Source: Helochares maculicollis (taxonomy: Eukaryota > Arthropoda > Insecta > Coleoptera > Hydrophilidae). Taken from it: a stretch of 60,907 bases of DNA. The stretch covers positions 1 through 60,907 of the forward strand of contig JAWQRO010000079.1 in assembly GCA_033557835.1 (NCBI GenBank), given 5' to 3'. Both the position numbers and the translations under genes were made by a program. The first letter of the stretch is position 1; each line of letters starts with the position of its first letter. The notes under the pieces are model-generated. The model worked only from the letters and a program-made list of their open reading frames with translations. It was not told the DNA's origin and did not search any database. Positions 37,849-49,518 of the stretch are shown in pieces.

Positions 37849-38040
37849 ATGATTTTTTTATTTCATTTCGCCGCTCTTTCCATTATTAATTGGTTAGAAG
37901 ATAATGAGGCCCCTTCGAAGCAAACTTTACGAAAATTGAAAAAACTTATTCCACATAAAGTAAAGACGCTGGTAATGGGAAGAGTAGTAAAAGCATGGAA
38001 TTTAAGAACGCGCCGCTTACAGGCAGCACACAAATTTTAA
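37849..38040 (+). CDS. Candidate 3' coding exon or small ORF, unrecognised
   Basis: The open frame ends with DNEAPSKQTLRKLKKLIPHK, VKTLVMGRVVKAWNLRTRR and LQAAHKF before TAA, a basic, helix-prone C-terminus with normal codon use. The ATG-proximal part (MIFLFHFAALSII) looks like a pyrimidine-rich intron end, with a TTAG acceptor possible at about 37900. A possible first exon, MFKMDSDALK followed by GTGAGG, lies at 37610-37642, but its phase does not fit the obvious acceptors. Function unknown. Confidence 0.3.
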   Translation: MIFLFHFAALSIINWLEDNEAPSKQTLRKLKKLIPHKVKTLVMGRVVKAWNLRTRRLQAAHKF

Positions 38041-39458
38041 TTTTCTAAAAAATATGTTTGTTTTACGTTTTTTTGTAAAATAATAAAGAAAATAATATAG
38101 GAAGGATTCTTTCTTCATAATTAGGATCAAGAAAATTTTATGGTTGACTTCAACTTTTAAAGTTATTGAATGGTTAATAAAAAACGTTTAATAAACTTTA
38201 GAACCTCAAAAACATCTATTATTTGTAGAACCATAGATCAGCAGAAACTATTGTCAGATAAGCAAATTATTTAAGGCCGCAATATCTCCCAAAATTTGTA
38301 TTTTCTTAAATTCTTGAATTTTATATTTGACTAGCGCGAAACTTGTGACACATGAAAATTTTGACAATAAATATCCACACAAATACGTAGCTAAATGACA
38401 AGAAATGAAAGGAGAAATAATGAGCTGATTTATATACATTTACTTAATTTCTGTTTATTTTACACATAATCGTACAATATACAACAAAATTGTTTATTTA
38501 ATTCAATAATAATATACAGGCTTTTCCTCAGGTTTTAAAAATACCCTTATACAGTTTTGGGAGGCTTTAAAATGGAAATCGTACACTTCTATCACTGGAA
38601 TGTTTCGTTTTTATTACTGGTAAAGTCTAAAATTAAAGGATCATTGGATATTCTTGTTTTACTCGTAGATTTACATTATTAGAAAAACTGTGATCCTACT
38701 TTGATGAAAAACGTATACATTTTGGTTGTCTTTGTTACATGTCTTGTATTTTTAAGTTTATTTTTGAAAATAATTATAAATTTCTATTTATATCTTTTCT
38801 ACGCTAAATTTTACATTAAATTTATGACACATCACACTAATCATTTTACAATTAGGTTTCTCATACAGCATACGACTTTTATATATATTTTACTTTGTAC
38901 AATTATTATTTTACATCGTATACATTGCCAATTCTATTAATTAGGTTTTATTCAAACGAACAGATAATATTTGTTATACCTTCAAAGTGTTTATAATATT
39001 CTAAAGTATTTTAAAATAAACTGTTCGTTATAAAAATTATTATCCTTTGGTAAATTATATACGTATACAAGTCGTTTCTTTTAAGCACTTGTCTGATTTT
39101 TTTGTAAAGAAGTTGGCTTTTAAAGATAGCTATTTATTTATATTGGCTTTCACATCAATTTTACCAATTTAGTGTCTGCAATGCACTGCCACGAGATGCA
39201 TTCTTCTTTTGTTATATGATTATAGCCAATATTCTCAATTAAATCGTATATTATAAATAAATAGCAATTGTTATAATAGAGTACATTTACAAAATGTACA
39301 AAAAACATTCAAGTAAACATAAATACCCAAACATAACAAAATCAAAACAATGATCAATATTAATAGTAATAAAAGTCTTCAGAATTTACACTTTCAACAA
39401 TTGCACCCTCTTTTTTACCACCGTCGGTGAAACAAGTTCTATCGACGGCGCCATGATA
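38041..39458. other. AT-rich region downstream of otp
   Basis: No supported gene. It probably contains the otp 3' UTR (minus strand); several TTTATT hexamers could serve as poly(A) signals. Confidence 0.4.
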
Positions 39459-42400
39459 TTAGTAAACAGATGCATTGTTGTGCGTGTCATAGTTAATCTG
39501 TAAGTAAGATGGTATGGTAGCGTTAAGCTCTGAAGCCCTCCGTCTGAGGGCTGCGATGCTGTGACCACGCCATACGTCATCGTCTTGGTCGTTCGGGGAA
39601 CCACCGGCTGTTGGATGGGAAGGAGGGGTTGCTGCAGCGCTACTGGAACATGGAATTTGCTGAGGAGGTGGTGAAGAGCCTTGTCCTCCACCTGCCCCCG
39701 CGCTGCCAGCACCCCCTCCTCCACTGTTATTGCAATAGGTCATCATAGTGTCACCTGTAATAAAAATACTCCTTAAAATTTTTGTTTAATTCTACACAAG
39801 TGTTGCATTAATCATATTTAAAAAATCTGGAGTGTCTCCACACAAAACCCCGTATACATATATGTCATGAAATTTAAAAAATTATGTAATTTTTTAAGCC
39901 ATTAATTCACAAGAGATGAGAGTGCGAAGCGGGCGAATCCCGAGTAAGCGAAGCTTATTTCGTTTTAAATGTGTTTTAATTTTATGAAGCTTGTTAAATT
40001 TTTGATGTTGTTACTCTTTGTCGTGAATTAAATCACGAAATATGCAGTCTAAGTTAAATTTTGGTTGTTTTATTTAGCGTTAGTCTATAATTTATGCACA
40101 GATTTATTTATTTTTGATATTTATTTTTAGGTTATGCCTATTTATTCATTTGTTTCATACGTCACTTTGTAATTCAAATCTTTCTGCTCAATATGTCTAC
40201 CAGAAATAGAGTCTCTAAGCAGTATTATTAGTTGCTTCACTGCTTGACTGCTTTGTCTTAAATAGACAATTATATTTTCTAAAAGGATCCGCAGAATATT
40301 TCAAAACAAACCATACATAAATAGTCGATTCTCGAATATTCGAGACTCTTGAATATTTGGAAGCTTTATCAAGCGATTGGGTTATGTGAAAATTGCGCGG
40401 CTAACTCATTCGATAGAGCAAGTAGACTCTTTTGTACGTACATTAGCTTATTGAACAAGACATTGCCAAAATGTTTTGAAGCAAGGTTATTATTCAATGC
40501 ATACCGACGTCTGATTAAGCGAAATTTATTTCGTTCTTGACACATTCCTACTTTTCTACTTTATATAGATTTCGTAGTTCGTATGTATTAGTAAGATTAT
40601 TTCTTTGAGAGATTGTTATCAGCAGTCAAAGGGTTCAAAGATTCTTAACGTATTTGTAGATTCTAAAAAGTCACCAGCAACAGTATAAGCTTCGCTTACT
40701 CAAGATCCGCGAGCTTTACTCTCTCATCACTCGCAGGTTTCGGATGCGTTAAGAAATGAAGACAGAATATTATTTCAAAACAAAACGCCGGGGAACGATA
40801 CCATAGTACAATTTGTGTCTTCATTCCTTAACGCATGCCCACTCTACGAGATGTGAGCAACCGTGAGAAACAAATCCAGAGGAACAAATTTCTTACTATA
40901 ATGAACACTTTGAAATTCATAGAAACTAAAATACACGCAGCAGAGTTCACGATCGGAGCCATGTTTTCACGATATGTAGGTAAAATACCACTTTCGGTTT
41001 TCAGTTTTCTCTTCACGGCCTTCTAATACAGATTAAGCCAGTATGTAGTAATTTTAAATAATGGATTAACCGTTAATAGAACGAAGAATCCCAGTGTTAA
41101 TACCGTTAATAATGAAATAAGTTAAGCAAACATATCCATCAAGAATCAAAGAAGCTTTGCTTACTTACAGAATGTACATTCATTGCAGAGTGACACGGTT
41201 AAAAATATAGTTACGAAATGTAATAAGACCGCCAAACGGTAACCTCTCACTAGATTTTTAATCGTGTTCGTTATTCTATACATCTTAAGCCTGTAAGAGA
41301 AGCGCGAACGAGTCCCAAGTAAGCAAAGCAAAAGCGTTTCATAGCTTCTAGTTATTTCAATCTTTTTGGTGCTACAAAAATGTTTATGCAAAAAATGATA
41401 TATATAAGACTACAGAATACCTTGCATTAAGAAATATACCACACATTTTCCAGACTACCCGGCAACAGATTTCAATGCTCCAAACTTATTAAACATTCTC
41501 TTTAAGTGACCAATTTACTTAAGAAAACCTAAAGATTTGCCCACTCTATATATTTGATAATGAGTCAAAAGTGTGTAGCTACTAACTAAATAGAGACTAG
41601 TTTAATTGCAAAAACACTAATAAAATCAGCTTTCCAAAAATAATTAAGACATGTTTGAGGAACCTCAAAACGAGAAGATCTTTTAAAATCTCGAGTTCGA
41701 TTTTTTTTATGATTACAATACAGTAGCTTCCGTCTACAACACGTCATCTAGTAATACGGGAATGTAAATAATTGTATATTAGAATAAATTTTTACCAAAC
41801 TCGACATTTAACAAACACTTTTATGTGACTATTAACTTTTCTATCGACAGAAGAGTCGTAACTGTAGATTTATACGTAATAATTATTTGGATTCTCTCTA
41901 TCAATTAAAGCCTCACTTTTGGAATTTTATAGCCTTTGTACTGACATGGTAATACCAAATTGAGTTTTTAAACCGAGTTAATATTGCAAATGAGATTTGA
42001 ATGCCAGTATATAAATAAGCACTGAAATGTAAAAAAATAACACACGATAAAGTTACCTCTCAATTAAATTGTCGTCGTTGGTTCAAACATTTTTTGCAAT
42101 TGACTAGAATTAATTCGGTATTTGCCTTAACTGGTCTGTACAAACCCTTTTACATATAATAATAAGTCGCTCTCATTTCAATCACTAGGAAGGATAGTAT
42201 TTGCAGCTGCATTGCTTTGAAATATTTTGCGACTTTTGACCCATCTTGAAGCTTCATGCCAGTAACCTTATTTCTCAGTAGTTGCCTAAACTGACATTGT
42301 AAACAGTTGTGTAAACAAGTTTGTTAAACACTCCTATTGTTAGCTTAAATAATGTTTCCTAATTTATGTATCTACATGCATAAAAGTAATGCTTGTTGGA

Positions 42401-44862
42401 AGGTATTTTATCATGTCGTTATATTGTATATCTACACACCCCATACTACACCGACAAAAGACTAGATATGTTTCCCAAAAGTCTTGAAATATTTGCTTGT
42501 TCTGTATTATGTGTTCTATCAGGACCATATTGAAATTAAAAAATATTATGCCATAATTTATCGCGTTATGTATGGTGCATCACGTAGGCTTTGACATTTA
42601 AAGTGGTCATTATTAATATATTTAAATAATACAGTGACCAAAGTGAATAATATTTGTATGCAATGTAAAAGTCAACAAATTTGCTTTAACAAGCATCACT
42701 TCTGATTGGACAGACTCTTGTATTAGCAGCTTATTTTAAACAAATTGCTAATTAAAAAATAAAATCAACATTATTAAGAGACTCTGTCAACACGAGAATT
42801 TATGCATCATTTTATCTTTTGTTTGTGCTGTAAAGTAACCACAATTTGCTACTGGCAACTACAAATTTATTTAAACAATTTTACTCTCACTTATTGCCGC
42901 TAAAAACACTAATTCGTTATTAATAAAGACAAATAGCATTCGGATGCCGAGGTGTCAATTGGCGTTTATCAAATTTAAAGGGTCTTAGTTCGTGTTTGTA
43001 TTCTTCAATTATCCTTTTTAATGCTTCTGTTATTATCCATTTATTGACAATTGATGATAATTGTAAGCTCACAAATTGTTTATAGCTGCAAAACCATCTG
43101 CCCTGTTATTTTACAACGGGTATCTAGGTTAAATTTTGTTAAAATTTAACAACGCCTGTTTTCAGAAACCGATTGCATGAATATGCAAAAACTTTTATGC
43201 CTTTGAACAGCTTCTTAGTATATTTGTTTAAATATACTTTTATAAGCTGGAGTGGACACCGGCTGCCTCCATAGTGGTACCTTTAGGATGGGAGAATGGA
43301 AAATTATTTGCAAATAGCAAGTATTCATGCAAGTGTGAAATTGCCAGGCAAGCAAATGGAGATACGAAAAGGTGGTTCATCATAATGTAAATGTAAAACG
43401 CGTTAATGTATGTGTTCATTAGCAATTAGTAGCATTGACGTGTATTTCGGTAGCCAAGTACTAGCTTTCGTTCTAATCGTCGCTAATTGATTGTTTTGTC
43501 GAGCTTGCAGTCCCCTCTTTTTCACCAGATCAACCCCTTTACCTCCGCCACTGGAATAGCCCCAGGACCTGTTACTTTCATATGAAGGTGTCAAAAGTAA
43601 ACGTCGTGGGTTTATTTGCTGTTCGATTTTTACGACTTGTGACTCACAAACATCACTGGCCAGCTCTTTTGCCTCTCTATATGTAACGTTCGAAATTCTT
43701 CAAGACGATGTCGACTGCATAAATTTAAATATATTTTCACTTGGCCGTGTGTGGCTATTTTTTAATGAATGAAACTAGCTTTCGATTGTTCATAGTAAGT
43801 AACTGAATTGTAAAAAAAACTCAAACCTACCCAGCGAATTAAGTCCGTAGTGCGCTTGGTATACTGTGCTAGCGGTACTAATAGGTAGTGCAGGACTTAA
43901 TCCGGATCCTTGGTTCAGTTGTCCTAGAGATTGGCCAAACCCACCCATGGACACACCGCTTTGGCTCAGCTGGCTTAGACCTAAAAATAGAAACTCTATA
44001 TACACATATTGGTTAAGAAATGCCTTTTGTGACTTTTTATATTAAAAAATAATGGCACTACATCTACAGGACATCCCACTAGTATTTTGTGGATACTTGT
44101 CCTACGCCAAGAGTTGTTTTATGTGCTTTGACACATTGAATTATATGTTAAGGCCGATCATTTAGTCTCTATTTTCTGTCTTTGATTTCCCACATTATAT
44201 TAGTTGTTATCATTGCAGCATTTAAAATGTTTGATATATACTTATTTATAATGTACTGCAGGTTAATTTCACATTATAAAATATCTTACTATTGTCTGGT
44301 TGAATTATCTGGTATATCATTTTAGAGAACTCGTTGCTCCCCTTGTCTCTTTATAGGCCTCAAATTAGCGTAATGAATTTAAATATTATGTCCAGTAGAA
44401 TATATTTGCAAATATAGTAATTGGTCAAATTTTTTTCTGTAGGCTAACTTCAATAAAATTTAACTAACAATTTGGGGCTACATTAGCGTAGTATACTGTT
44501 GAGGAATTTTGCTAATGCATATATTATTAAATTACATATTTTAATGGTTAATGAATATTCCATAAATATCTATTATGGGTCAATTATATATGCCGAAATT
44601 AAATGATTATTGAAATGTTTATTTATGAAAATTTAACAAAATAGAATGAGTAAACAACTAATTGAAAACATGTACCTGTTGCCATACCAGCTACACCCCA
44701 TCTTGATTCCGTCGTACTAAACATACTAGAACCACAAAGGCCGTCGCCCATCGCCCCAAAAGGCGGCAGGCCGTGAGAAGGGAGGAGGGCACCGGGAGTT
44801 CGAAATACGTTCGTTGTCTTCTTACGCTTCTTCCACTTTGCTCGCCTGTTTTGAAACCAAAC
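39459..44862 (-). CDS. otp: Orthopedia (otp) homeodomain transcription factor, 3' three exons
   Basis: Exons 44862-44676, 43980-43831 and 39754-39459 join in frame (phase 0 in, then phase 1 twice) to 210 C-terminal residues. The first starts in homeodomain helix 3 at VWFQNRRAKWKKRKK, the common Gln46/Val47 intron position of paired-type homeoboxes. TTNVFRTPGALLPSHGLPPF is the Orthopedia signature directly after the homeodomain. Exon two has LSQLSQ, GGFGQSLGQLNQGSG and HYGLNSLG. The last begins GDTMMTYCNN and carries a Gly/Ser/Pro-rich stretch, then the OAR motif HSIAALRRRASELNATIPSY. Family role: nuclear factor specifying neurosecretory and other neurons and gut development in insects. The N-terminus and homeodomain helices 1-2 are not found in the remaining 16 kb, so the gene continues beyond 60907. 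Confidence 0.95.
39910..39957 (+). repeat. Copy of a ~45-bp dispersed motif (GAGTAAGCGAAGC family)
   Basis: Contains CGGGCGAATCCCG, a small hairpin, followed by GAGTAAGCGAAGC. An inverted copy lies at 40687-40735, and further plus copies lie at 41285-41332 and 57726-57770. The two facing copies here could bound an element of about 0.8 kb inside the otp intron. Confidence 0.55.
40687..40735 (-). repeat. Inverted copy of the GAGTAAGCGAAGC-family motif
   Basis: The reverse complement reads ATGAGAGAGTAAAGCTCGCG, then CTTGAGTAAGCGAAGC, parallel to the copy at 39910-39957. Confidence 0.55.
40743..40838. repeat. Inverted repeat with ~21-bp arms (hairpin)
   Basis: The arm ATGCGTTAAGAAATGAAGAC at about 40744-40763 is matched in inverse by the arm ending at about 40837 (TGTCTTCATTCCTTAACGCA), with one mismatch. 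The loop is roughly 52 bases. Transcribed from either strand it would fold into a stable stem. Confidence 0.75.
43128..43150. repeat. Perfect 10-bp palindrome, 3-base loop
   Basis: GTTAAATTTT, GTT, AAAATTTAAC. It lies in the otp last intron in a stretch that also holds several AATTG and ATTA cores. Confidence 0.8.
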
Positions 44863-46117
44863 CTGCAATGAAATATATTATTTATAATTACTTACAAAAC
44901 CTTGAAAAGTGTTGTGTACTGAAAATATGATATTGTACATAAAGAGAATCACATATTTTAGTTTCTATGATTTTTGTACAGATATAATAAATATCTAATA
45001 ATCACAATCGTTATGATTTCAAAGTTATATGAAAATCAAAGCTTTAGAATGTTGACATTAAATAGAGGCTATTCATAACTTTTCTCAACAGCTCAGGCTG
45101 GAATGAGCAAAGTACTTGGATTAAAGGTTTTAAGCTAAAAAGCTTTCTGTGGCATGTATTATTCGTAACTGCAAGATTGCAGAACTAAAAGACAAGAATT
45201 TAGGAAGAAAGATAAAGGATATTTGTCAAAATTTTAATTTAAGGAATAAAAAAAATCTTAGATTCAGAATCATATCTCAAGGTATTTAGCGTTAAGAATT
45301 TATTTTTAAAAATGTTATTAATTCGGGAAGACAAATTATCAAGAACTCTCCTCAAATTATCAGTATGAAATAATCCTGATAACAGTTTTAAATTATGAGT
45401 ATCGCTCGAGTTTTATTACAAAAGTCATACTTTTACGAACAAATACACAAAAAATTTGCACAAAAATCAAGGGCTTAGAATATTTCTAGATTCCAGGACG
45501 ATTCCAAGCGTGCGGAATGAGATACTCAAAATATTATCGTGGGAAGCTGAAGATTCTCTAATCAAAATTAAGGAGCTCGTTGGAACTAGTCGAATTATTC
45601 AGTTTCAAATTGTGAGAATTCTATATAAAAAGTCTAAAACCTAGATTTAATACTTCAAAGCCAGGACGAAATATTGAAATTAATAATAGCGAAAAACTGC
45701 AATATCATAAGTTCAAGATGATAGGAATTATGCAAGCTTAATGATTCTGCCTTTTGTCTCTTAAACATGATGATAAAAATAAATTGCAAATATCCAGATA
45801 ATCTCATCTATTATATTTGATACAGATTAATAGGAATCTGAAAATAAAACTTTCACAGCCATGAATAATCTTGAAAATTCTGGAGCTTAACCCTTATAAT
45901 CAGTTATACTCCTAAAGACATGATAATCAGGATTTCTAATGGTTATTAACAATACTGAACAATGCAAAATCTAGTAAGTTGCGAGAGAATAAAGAATGTG
46001 CTAGTAAAATAATTTGGCTAAATCTTGAAACTCTCAGAAATTAATGTTAGAATTATAAACAAAAGTGCTAAAATCGAAGCATCTTTAACGAACATAGAAG
46101 AAATATTGAAACTCTCC

Positions 46118-48004
46118 AAGGGCTCTCAAAACGTGGAGATTGGTCAAAACTATATAGTAATGCAGGAATGTAAAAATGTAACATTTTATCTTGAAACTTC
46201 GATAATGAAATGTAAAAACTCTAAAAGTCTTGTATTGTGTATAAAATTACCTCTCAATAGCTGTCTTTTAGTAATTAGTGTATTTAAACTGTGCAAGTAA
46301 ACAGAAAATTCCGGTTTCAGGTCCCAAAAATATCGACATAGAACCAAAGGCTCTTAAAACGTGGAGATTGCTCAAAATTATATGGTAATGCAGGAATGTA
46401 AAAATCTAACATTTAATCTTGAAACTTTGACAATGAAATGTAAAAACTCTAAAAGTCTTATATTGTGTATAAAATTACTACTCAATAACTGTCTTTTAAC
46501 AATTAGTGTATTTAAACTGTGCAAGGAAATAGAAAATTCCGGTTTCAGGTTCTTAAAAGATCGGAATAGAACCAAGGACTCTCAAAACGTGGAGATTGGT
46601 TAAAATTGTATGGTAATGCAGGAATGTAAAAATGAAACATTTAATCTTAAAACTTCGACAATGAAATGTAAAATCTCTAAAAGTCAATATTGTGTATAAA
46701 ATTACTACTCAATAGCTGTCTTTTAGCAAGTTGTGTACTTAAACTGTGCAAGTAAACAGATAATTCCGGTTTTCGGCCCCAAAAAGATCGAAATAGAACC
46801 AAAGGCTCTTAAAACGTGGAGACTGGTCAAAATTCTATGGTAATGCAGGAATGTAAAAATGTAACATTTAATCTTGAAACTTCGATAATGAAATGTAAAA
46901 ACTCTAAAAGTCTTGTATTGTGTTTAAAATTACTACTCAATAGCTGTCTTTTAACAATTACTTAACCTGTGCAAGTACACAGAAAATTCCGGTTTCAGGT
47001 TCCAAAAAGATCGAAATAGAACAAAAGGCTCTTAAAACGTGAAGACTGGTCAAAATTGTATGGTAATGCAGGAATGTAAAAATGTAACATTTAATCTTGA
47101 AACTTCGATAATGAAATGTAAAATCTCTAAAAGTCTTGTATTGTGTATAAAATTTTCCACTCAATAGCTGTCTTTTGGCAATTAGTGTACTTAAACTGTG
47201 CAAATACACAAAAAATTCCGGTTTCAGGTCCCAAAAAGATCGAAATAGAACCAAAGGCTCTTAAAACGTGGAGATTGGTCAAAATTGTATGGTAATGCAG
47301 AAATGTAAAAATTAAACATTTAATCTTGAAACTTTGACAATGAAATGTAAAAACTCTAAAAGTCTTATATTGTGTATACAATTAGTACTCAATAGCTGTC
47401 TTTTAACAATTAGTGTACTTAAACTGTGCAAGTAAACAGAAAATTCCGGATTCCGGCTCCAAGAAAATCAGAATAGAACCAAAGGCTCTGAAAACGTGCA
47501 GGTTGGTCAAAATTGTATGGTAATGTAGGAATGTAAAAATGAAACATTCAATTTTGAAACTTCGACAATGAAATGTAAAAGCTCTAAAAGTCTTATATTG
47601 TCTATAAAATTACTAATCAATAGCTGTCTTTTAACAATTAGTGTACTTAATCTGTGCAAGTAAACAGAAAATTCCGGTTTCCGACCGCAAAAAGATCAGA
47701 ATAGAACCAAAGCCTCTCAAAACGTAGAGATTAGTCAAAATTGTATGGTAATGCAGGATTGTAAAAATTAAACATTTAATCTTGAAACTTCGCTAATGAA
47801 ATATAAAATCTGTAAAAGTCTTATATTGCGTATACAATTACTACACAATAGCTCTTTTTTAACAATTAGTGTATTTAAACTGTGCAAGTAAACAGAAAAT
47901 TCCGGTTTCCGGCCCCAAAAAGATCAGAATAGAACCAAGGGCTCTCAAAATGTGGAGATTGGTCAAAATTGTATGGTAATGCAGGAATGCAAAAATGAAA
48001 CATT
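46118..48004. repeat. 228-bp tandem satellite, about 8.3 copies
   Basis: The word ACGTGGAGATTGG (or a close variant) recurs at 46131, 46359, 46587, 46814, 47037, 47266, 47494, 47722 and 47950, a spacing of 223-229 bp. Each unit also has TGGTAATGCAGGAATG, GACAATGAAATGTAAAA, CTCAATAGCTGTCTTTTA and ATTCCGGTTTC blocks. Copies differ by a few percent, and the ORFs in it are by-products of the repeat. The array lies in the large otp intron. Confidence 0.95.
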
Positions 48005-48589
48005 TTTATTTCTGTATTAGGGTACTAGAAACTGTTTTAGAATAGGTGGCGTAATATAATAAATACTGAAATAAATAAGTAGACTGCGTTAAATCCATTT
48101 CAATACTTCAAATAGGTGTTAGTTGGAATTTTGTTAGAGAACTTAACTCAAACTTGATTTTTTAAAATAATTAAATAGTTTATATACTGATTTAGTGTTA
48201 TGAGCAACAGCTCGGTCACTCAGAAGAGAAAAGTAGGAACTTTGCATATTTTACTTGATATATACACTTAAAACTTGCCAATATTTAAGTAATAAAAATG
48301 CGTCTACAAAGTACACCGCTAAAGTCAAATGATCACGTCAATTTTATCTGAGAATAAAATCATCGCTGTAAAAAGCTCGTAAATGTAAAGATGTTATACC
48401 AATTTTGCATCCCTATTTTGAAATCAATAAACGCAAGAGACACGAGATTTGCTTATATTACACGAGTGAATCTCAAAATGAAATTTAAACTATTGAGTGC
48501 TCAACCGACCATGAATAATATTACATATTCCGGAGGCAAGCCAAGATTTCAAAATGAATTCCAGTCGGCTAAACGGGAACAATAAAAAA

Positions 48590-48850
48590 ACTCCTCCGTC
48601 TCCCATTCACTGGAAAAGCACTACTGGTATCGAACGGCGAATGTCGGGAGCAGCCGCCCCCACCCCTTTTGTAGGGTAGTAGTAGCGACGGCTTCTGCCG
48701 TTCCCATGCCGCCATCCTGCAGCCAACCAACAATCCCTGTTTAAAACCGCCCCCTATATGCCGCTAAACAGAAGTTCCCGCCATGCTGCATCAGTCTAAT
48801 ATCCTACACTCGCATGAGTGAATCGCTTGGCTGTATCTCCATACAGAGCG
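48590..48850. other. GC-rich block in otp intron
   Basis: A sudden rise in G+C with several CpGs (AGCAGCCGCCCCCACCCC, AAACCGCCCCCTATATGCCG). It looks like an old CpG-containing promoter or regulatory patch. A 48-codon minus ORF starting MAAWERQKPSLLL is possible but unsupported. Confidence 0.35.
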
Positions 48851-49176
48851 GCACATTATCTAGAACGAGGATTGGCTTTTAAGGTGAAGACGACCACTAA
48901 GTGTTGCTTATGAATCCACAGATGGAGGTTAAAATGAAAAAAGCAAGAAGCCAGAGTTTGATGCTGCACATTTTTTTAAATGTGGAGTTAAAGTGATTTG
49001 TTCAACTTTCAAGCCAATTTTGTATAAAATGTTCACTATCGATATCAAAATGATTTTAAGTAGACAAAAAATTATTCGTAAAGCTACAGGTCCAGATATG
49101 GTTATGGTCCAGGGACTGGAGAAGAACATACTTTCTCACTTTGCTGGGCTTGTTCCCTTGATAATTTTGCACTGGC

Positions 49177-49518
49177 TCAACGTGTAGCCCCTGTTTTCCC
49201 ACGGGACTGCTTGACAGTGGTTATCCATTGCGCACGAGGAGACCTATAGTTGCTAAATAATCCAGCACCATTAGCCAGGGGCATTCGCCTTTCTTCCGAT
49301 GGACTGCGAAGCGTTGCGACGGACGCGTAACTATCCATCTGGCTGAGTTCGACGGCACGTTGATTCTCCCTCTCGCTTGATTCATATACTTCAGCTTCAC
49401 CGGGACACAGGGATTCACCATAGCTCCGCAGAGATTTACTGCGTTCAATGCTCTTAAGGGATATCAGTTGTTGTGAATCATTTGACGAATAGTCTTTTGA
49501 TATCTCATTATTTAAGAT
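49177..49518 (-). CDS. 113-codon open frame without an early ATG; probable exon of an unknown gene
   Basis: On the minus strand the frame is open from the stop at 49519-49521 to TGA at 49177-49179. It reads DYSSNDSQQLISLKSIERSK, then SLRSYGESLCPGEAEVYESS, ERENQRAVELSQMDSYASVA, TLRSPSEERRMPLANGAGLF, and ends near QSRGKTGATR. The first ATG is at codon 61. Possible acceptors are AATGAG near 49504 or ATCAAAAG near 49495. G+C content is close to half, well above the flanks. The composition (Ser, Glu, Arg, Tyr; no hydrophobic run) suggests a cytoplasmic or disordered tail. It has the same orientation as otp and lies within its presumed intron. I do not recognise it. Confidence 0.4.
   Translation of the reverse strand: MLNNEISKDYSSNDSQQLISLKSIERSKSLRSYGESLCPGEAEVYESSERENQRAVELSQMDSYASVATLRSPSEERRMPLANGAGLFSNYRSPRAQWITTVKQSRGKTGATR

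Noticed and set aside
43403..43594. 63-codon minus ORF in the otp last intron
   Set aside because: Lies between well-defined otp exons, would break the frame if spliced in, and has no recognisable domain.
46025..47381. Several ORFs of 65-98 codons on both strands
   Set aside because: They recur with the 228-bp period and are by-products of the satellite.
49221..49448. 75-codon minus ORF starting MNAVNLCGAMV
   Set aside because: It is a shadow of the longer 113-codon frame over the same bases, with less natural composition.
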